In this document: positions 5,610-6,374 of the stretch, in pieces
How positions within the stretch are numbered: the first letter of the stretch is position 1
Layout of the letters: each line of letters starts with the position of its first letter
Translations under genes and position numbers: made by a program
Source of the DNA: Thermoplasmata archaeon
GTDB lineage: Archaea > Thermoplasmatota > Thermoplasmata > RBG-16-68-12
Reading direction: 5' to 3'
Length of the DNA: 6,374 bases
Assembly (NCBI GenBank): GCA_021788795.1
Contig: JAJYKG010000129.1
Location: forward strand, 1 to 6,374
The notes under the pieces: generated by a model
What the model was told of the DNA's origin: nothing
The model's database searches: none
The model's input: the letters and a program-made list of their open reading frames with translations, nothing else

Positions 5610-6374
5610 GTGGGATCCCGGAGGACGACCGTCGCCCTCCGACGGCGCGCGGCGATCGCGTTGGCGGTGTGGGCGGTCGCGTTGACGATGCTCGCGGTGG
5701 CCGCCGCGCTCCCCGGGGGGCCCACGGCGCGCCTCACGGTCGACAACGCGTACCCCGCGGTCGGCGAGGTCGTCCACTTCAATGCGTCCGCGAGCGAGGG
5801 GCACGATGCGGGCAACGGGAGGATCGTCGCGTACCGCTTCGCCTTCGGGGACGGCCAGATGACCGCGTGGCAGACGTCCCCGCTCGCCGACCATGCGTAC
5901 GCAGCCGCGGGCACCTACGTTGCGAACGTGACGGCCGTGGACCACCGCGGCGAGACCGGGACCGCATCGGCGACGATCCATGCGGGAGCGACGCCTCCGC
6001 CTCCCACGCTGACGCCGGATCTCGTCCCCATCCAGGCCCGATTGAGCCCTGCGACGCCACGCGTAAACGAGTCGGTCAACGTGACCGTGGTGGTCCTGAA
6101 TCGAGGGGGCACGGCCGCGAACGCCGCGACCCTTGTCGCCTACGATGTTCCGCAGAACGCGAGCAGCGCGATCGTGGGAACCGAGACGCTGTCGGGCCCC
6201 GTCGCAGCCTCCCACACCGCATCGGCGGCGATCGGACCGTTCGTCTTCCACTCCACGGGGAACCACACCCTGCGCCTCGTCGTGATGAACGTCACACCCC
6301 CGGAGACCGGCACCTCGAACAACGAGCTCGACCTCCGCATCGCGGTCCTCCCTGCGACGGTGCCGACACCGCCC
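5610..6374 (+). CDS. Secreted PKD and CARDB domain surface protein (3' end outside window)
   Basis: At least 255 residues, open to the window end. The frame has a stop at 5583-5585, so GTG 5610 is the first start. It gives an Arg-rich n-region (residues 4-13), a hydrophobic core (about 14-34) and small residues after it, which is a Sec signal peptide or N-terminal anchor. Starting at ATG 5688 would lose this. A PKD domain covers about 42-125, with YRFAFGDG (75-82) matching the YxWDFGDG core and HAYAAAGTYVANVTAVD (95-111) matching the GTYxVxLTVTD end. A proline linker (129-136) leads to a CARDB-like beta-sandwich at about 137-246 (PDLVPIQARL, VNVTVVVLNRGG). Another Pro-rich linker begins at the window edge. 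Seven N-x-S/T sequons (Asn58, 106, 153, 157, 183, 218, 227) suggest a glycosylated extracellular protein. PKD and CARDB domains typically mediate adhesion or flank extracellular enzymes. Any enzymatic domain would lie downstream. It is divergent from the synthetase gene, 91 bp away. Confidence 0.88.
   Translation, partial: MGSRRTTVALRRRAAIALAVWAVALTMLAVAAALPGGPTARLTVDNAYPAVGEVVHFNASASEGHDAGNGRIVAYRFAFGDGQMTAWQTSPLADHAYAAAGTYVANVTAVDHRGETGTASATIHAGATPPPPTLTPDLVPIQARLSPATPRVNESVNVTVVVLNRGGTAANAATLVAYDVPQNASSAIVGTETLSGPVAASHTASAAIGPFVFHSTGNHTLRLVVMNVTPPETGTSNNELDLRIAVLPATVPTPP

Noticed and set aside
5580..6266. Minus-strand open frames opposite the PKD gene
   Set aside because: The plus strand encodes a signal peptide, PKD and CARDB domains in one frame from a BRE/TATA promoter. 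The minus frames are Arg-rich with no domain.
1..6374. CRISPR array, insertion sequence, prophage or defence system
   Set aside because: No regularly spaced repeats, terminal inverted repeats, transposase, integrase or nuclease-like protein is visible. All genes share similar GC-rich codon use.

Overview
The window is GC-rich DNA and almost certainly archaeal. The best evidence is the glutamyl-tRNA synthetase at 3845-5518. It has the archaeal/eukaryotic layout: a long N-terminal extension before the HIGH-like motif and a GlnRS-like beta-barrel C-terminus. Three genes also have a TATA-like element centred about 26 nt upstream of the start codon, which is the archaeal promoter spacing and implies leaderless mRNAs. 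GC-rich coding sequence together with a secreted PKD/CARDB protein fits an uncultured high-GC lineage of Thermoplasmatota, but the lineage is inference and the sequence alone does not settle it.

Layout, left to right. Positions 1-50 hold a perfect GC hairpin followed by a pyrimidine-rich T/C tract, probably the terminator of a plus-strand gene lying before the window. A 222-residue ankyrin-repeat protein (145-813, +) follows. It converges, with only 12 bp between stop codons, on a class I/II PLP-dependent aminotransferase (826-1986, -). Divergent from the aminotransferase is a small two-helix membrane protein ending in a zinc ribbon (2145-2570, +). It converges on a polytopic membrane protein of about 12 helices with conserved-looking intramembrane histidines (2663-3757, -), which resembles NnrS/heme-copper-oxidase-I-like proteins. 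That gene lies 87 bp downstream of, and on the same strand as, the glutamyl-tRNA synthetase gene (3845-5518, -). The synthetase gene is divergent from a secreted, sequon-rich PKD+CARDB protein (5610 to the window end, +, incomplete). The 91-bp region between these two holds back-to-back BRE/TATA promoters.

The genes do not form one pathway. The aminotransferase and synthetase are core metabolism and translation. The ankyrin, zinc-ribbon and polytopic membrane proteins are accessory and functionally uncharacterised here. The PKD/CARDB protein belongs to the cell surface. No stretch without a gene exceeds about 160 bp. I see no tRNA or rRNA, CRISPR, insertion sequence, integrase or phage signature. 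I did not find a clearly new multi-gene system. The most useful leads are the NnrS-like gene with a palindrome just upstream of its ribosome-binding site, and the split between leaderless and Shine-Dalgarno-led genes.
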